Of a stretch of 5,823 nt of DNA, positions 5,180 to 5,823 are shown piece after piece (the stretch's first letter is position 1; every line of letters begins with the position of its first letter). Location of the stretch: positions 1 to 5,823 of the forward strand of contig CAZKCT010000076.1 in NCBI GenBank assembly GCA_964551545.1, in the 5' to 3' direction. The translations under genes and the position numbers were made by a program. The notes below the pieces were generated by a model that was not told the origin of the DNA, ran no database searches, and saw only the letters and a program-made list of their open reading frames with translations. Source of the DNA: Thiopontia sp964551545 (lineage in GTDB: Bacteria > Pseudomonadota > Gammaproteobacteria > GCF-002020875).

Positions 5180-5389
5180 ATGAGCACATCAATCCGAATC
5201 GATGACGAACTATATTCGATGGCTAAAAGCAGGTCTAAAGCAGAGATGCGATCTGTGCCGCAGCAGGTTGCATACTGGGCCAAGGTTGGTCGAGCAGCAT
5301 TGGATAACCCGGATCTGCCGATAGAGTTTGTACGAGACACGCTAATAGCGATTGAAGAAGAGCCCGAGTCGTTTGAGTTTGAAGAATGA
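5180..5389 (+). CDS. ParD-like type II antitoxin
   Basis: A 69-aa acidic-tailed protein beginning MSTSIRIDDELY. The opening SIRIDDEL looks like the DNA-contacting strand of a ribbon-helix-helix fold. The following AKSRSKAEMRSVPQQVAYWAK and GRAA segments match the ParD-like antitoxin family as remembered (MSTxIRISDEL...RSVPxQIxYWAxxGR). The C-terminus is rich in Glu (IEEEPESFEFEE), suited to cover a basic toxin. An in-frame ATG at 5129 would add 17 residues (MCFFMLQL...), but that extension reads through the promoter and is rejected. The gene's last four bases overlap the toxin start (ATGA). The protein is expected to neutralise the toxin and to repress the shared promoter, possibly through the palindrome at 5143-5156. 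Confidence 0.88.
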   Translation: MSTSIRIDDELYSMAKSRSKAEMRSVPQQVAYWAKVGRAALDNPDLPIEFVRDTLIAIEEEPESFEFEE

Positions 5390-5652
5390 GGGTTACTCAA
5401 AGGCCCACTTTCAAGCGGGCTTACAAGAAGCTACACAAAAATCAGCGTGCAATTGTAAACCGGGCGGTTAAAGAGATTTTGAAAGATCCGACGGCAGGGG
5501 TTCGGAAGTCTGGAGATCTAGCCGGCGTTAAGGTTTATAAATTTGACTGCGTGAATCAGCTCTACCTGCTTGCATATGCCTCCAGTGATGAACAGCTTGA
5601 TCTGCTCTCAATGGGGCCTCACGAAAATTTCTACAAGAAGCTGAAGCGCTGA
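5386..5652 (+). CDS. RelE/ParE family toxin
   Basis: An 88-aa, strongly basic protein of the RelE/ParE superfamily, partner of the antitoxin just upstream. The layout is typical: an N-terminal strand, two Lys/Arg-rich helices (FKRAYKKLHKNQRAIVNRAVKEIL, about 9-32), then strands in GDLAGVKVYKF (43-53) and QLYLLAYA (58-65), and the ending LDLLSMGPHENFYKKLKR. The GDLAG...VYKF and GxHENFYxxLKR pattern is typical of toxins paired with ParD-like antitoxins of this family. RelE members cut mRNA in the ribosome and ParE members poison gyrase. Which applies here cannot be told from the sequence, although the closing HENFY..LKR resembles RelE-type ends more. The 4-bp overlap with the antitoxin implies coupled translation. 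Confidence 0.88.
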   Translation: MRVTQRPTFKRAYKKLHKNQRAIVNRAVKEILKDPTAGVRKSGDLAGVKVYKFDCVNQLYLLAYASSDEQLDLLSMGPHENFYKKLKR

Positions 5653-5823
5653 TTTAACTTTAGTCTTTCCCCGTTCATATAAGGCTTTTCGGTCACGTTT
5701 GCTGATTACAGCGGTCGAATTCATGATTTAGTTGGTTCTCGCGTTGTGGAAATAATATGTTTTTGGGCATCTGTTACAAAATGCCCTTGTTATTCAAAGA
5801 TATAGTTTGTGGGTATAGTTAAG
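5653..5823. other. A+T-rich region after the toxin with no recognisable gene
   Basis: Contains no RNA gene or supported ORF. Two TATAGT boxes (5801-5806 and 5814-5819) near the window edge could belong to a promoter for a gene outside the window, but neither has a well-spaced -35. Confidence 0.5.
5765..5786 (+). terminator. Possible weak terminator of the ParD/RelE operon
   Basis: GGGCAT (5765-5770) pairs with ATGCCC (5781-5786) across a 10-nt loop, followed by TTGTTATT. The stem is short and the T-tract broken, and it lies 112 nt after the toxin stop, so the call is tentative. Confidence 0.3.

Noticed and set aside
5098..5400. A 100-codon minus-strand open frame over the antitoxin.
   Set aside because: Serine-rich low-complexity translation opposite a well-recognised antitoxin gene; a shadow frame.

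Overview
The window looks like a proteobacterial chromosome segment. The proteins resemble gamma- or zeta-proteobacterial versions, the tRNA encodes its own CCA, and overlapping genes are preceded by AGGAG-type ribosome binding sites. The exact taxon cannot be fixed from the sequence. Every protein-coding gene supported here lies on the + strand.

Layout. Bases 1-51 are the 3' two-thirds of a tRNA-Pro(GGG) gene cut by the window edge. Bases 52-387 hold no protein gene. They carry a tandem array of four small double-hairpin elements, two of which are embedded in near-perfect copies of the T-arm/acceptor end of the same tRNA. Bases 388-1160 encode an MNT nucleotidyltransferase / HEPN ribonuclease toxin-antitoxin pair (MntA/HepT type). 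Bases 1266-5015 are a tightly overlapped three-gene operon: galU (UTP-glucose-1-phosphate uridylyltransferase), pgi (glucose-6-phosphate isomerase) and a UDP-glucose dehydrogenase family gene. After a strong hairpin and a likely extended -10 promoter, bases 5180-5652 encode a second toxin-antitoxin pair (ParD-like antitoxin, RelE/ParE-like toxin). Bases 5653-5823 have no recognisable gene.

How the genes work together. Pgi interconverts fructose-6-P and glucose-6-P. A phosphoglucomutase, not in this window, would give glucose-1-P, which GalU turns into UDP-glucose. The third gene would normally oxidise UDP-glucose to UDP-glucuronate for exopolysaccharide or LPS. Here, however, the encoded protein has lost the catalytic cysteine, the Rossmann glycines, the NAD-ribose acidic residue and the VGTP loop, while keeping the rest of the fold. 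It is best read as an intact, probably selected pseudoenzyme of the Ugd family rather than a working Ugd.

The two most unusual items are (1) the tRNA-derived repeat array, in which a 28-nt double hairpin sits inside a copied tRNA T-loop and the hairpins show compensatory base changes between copies, and (2) the Ugd-like pseudoenzyme fixed in a sugar-nucleotide operon.
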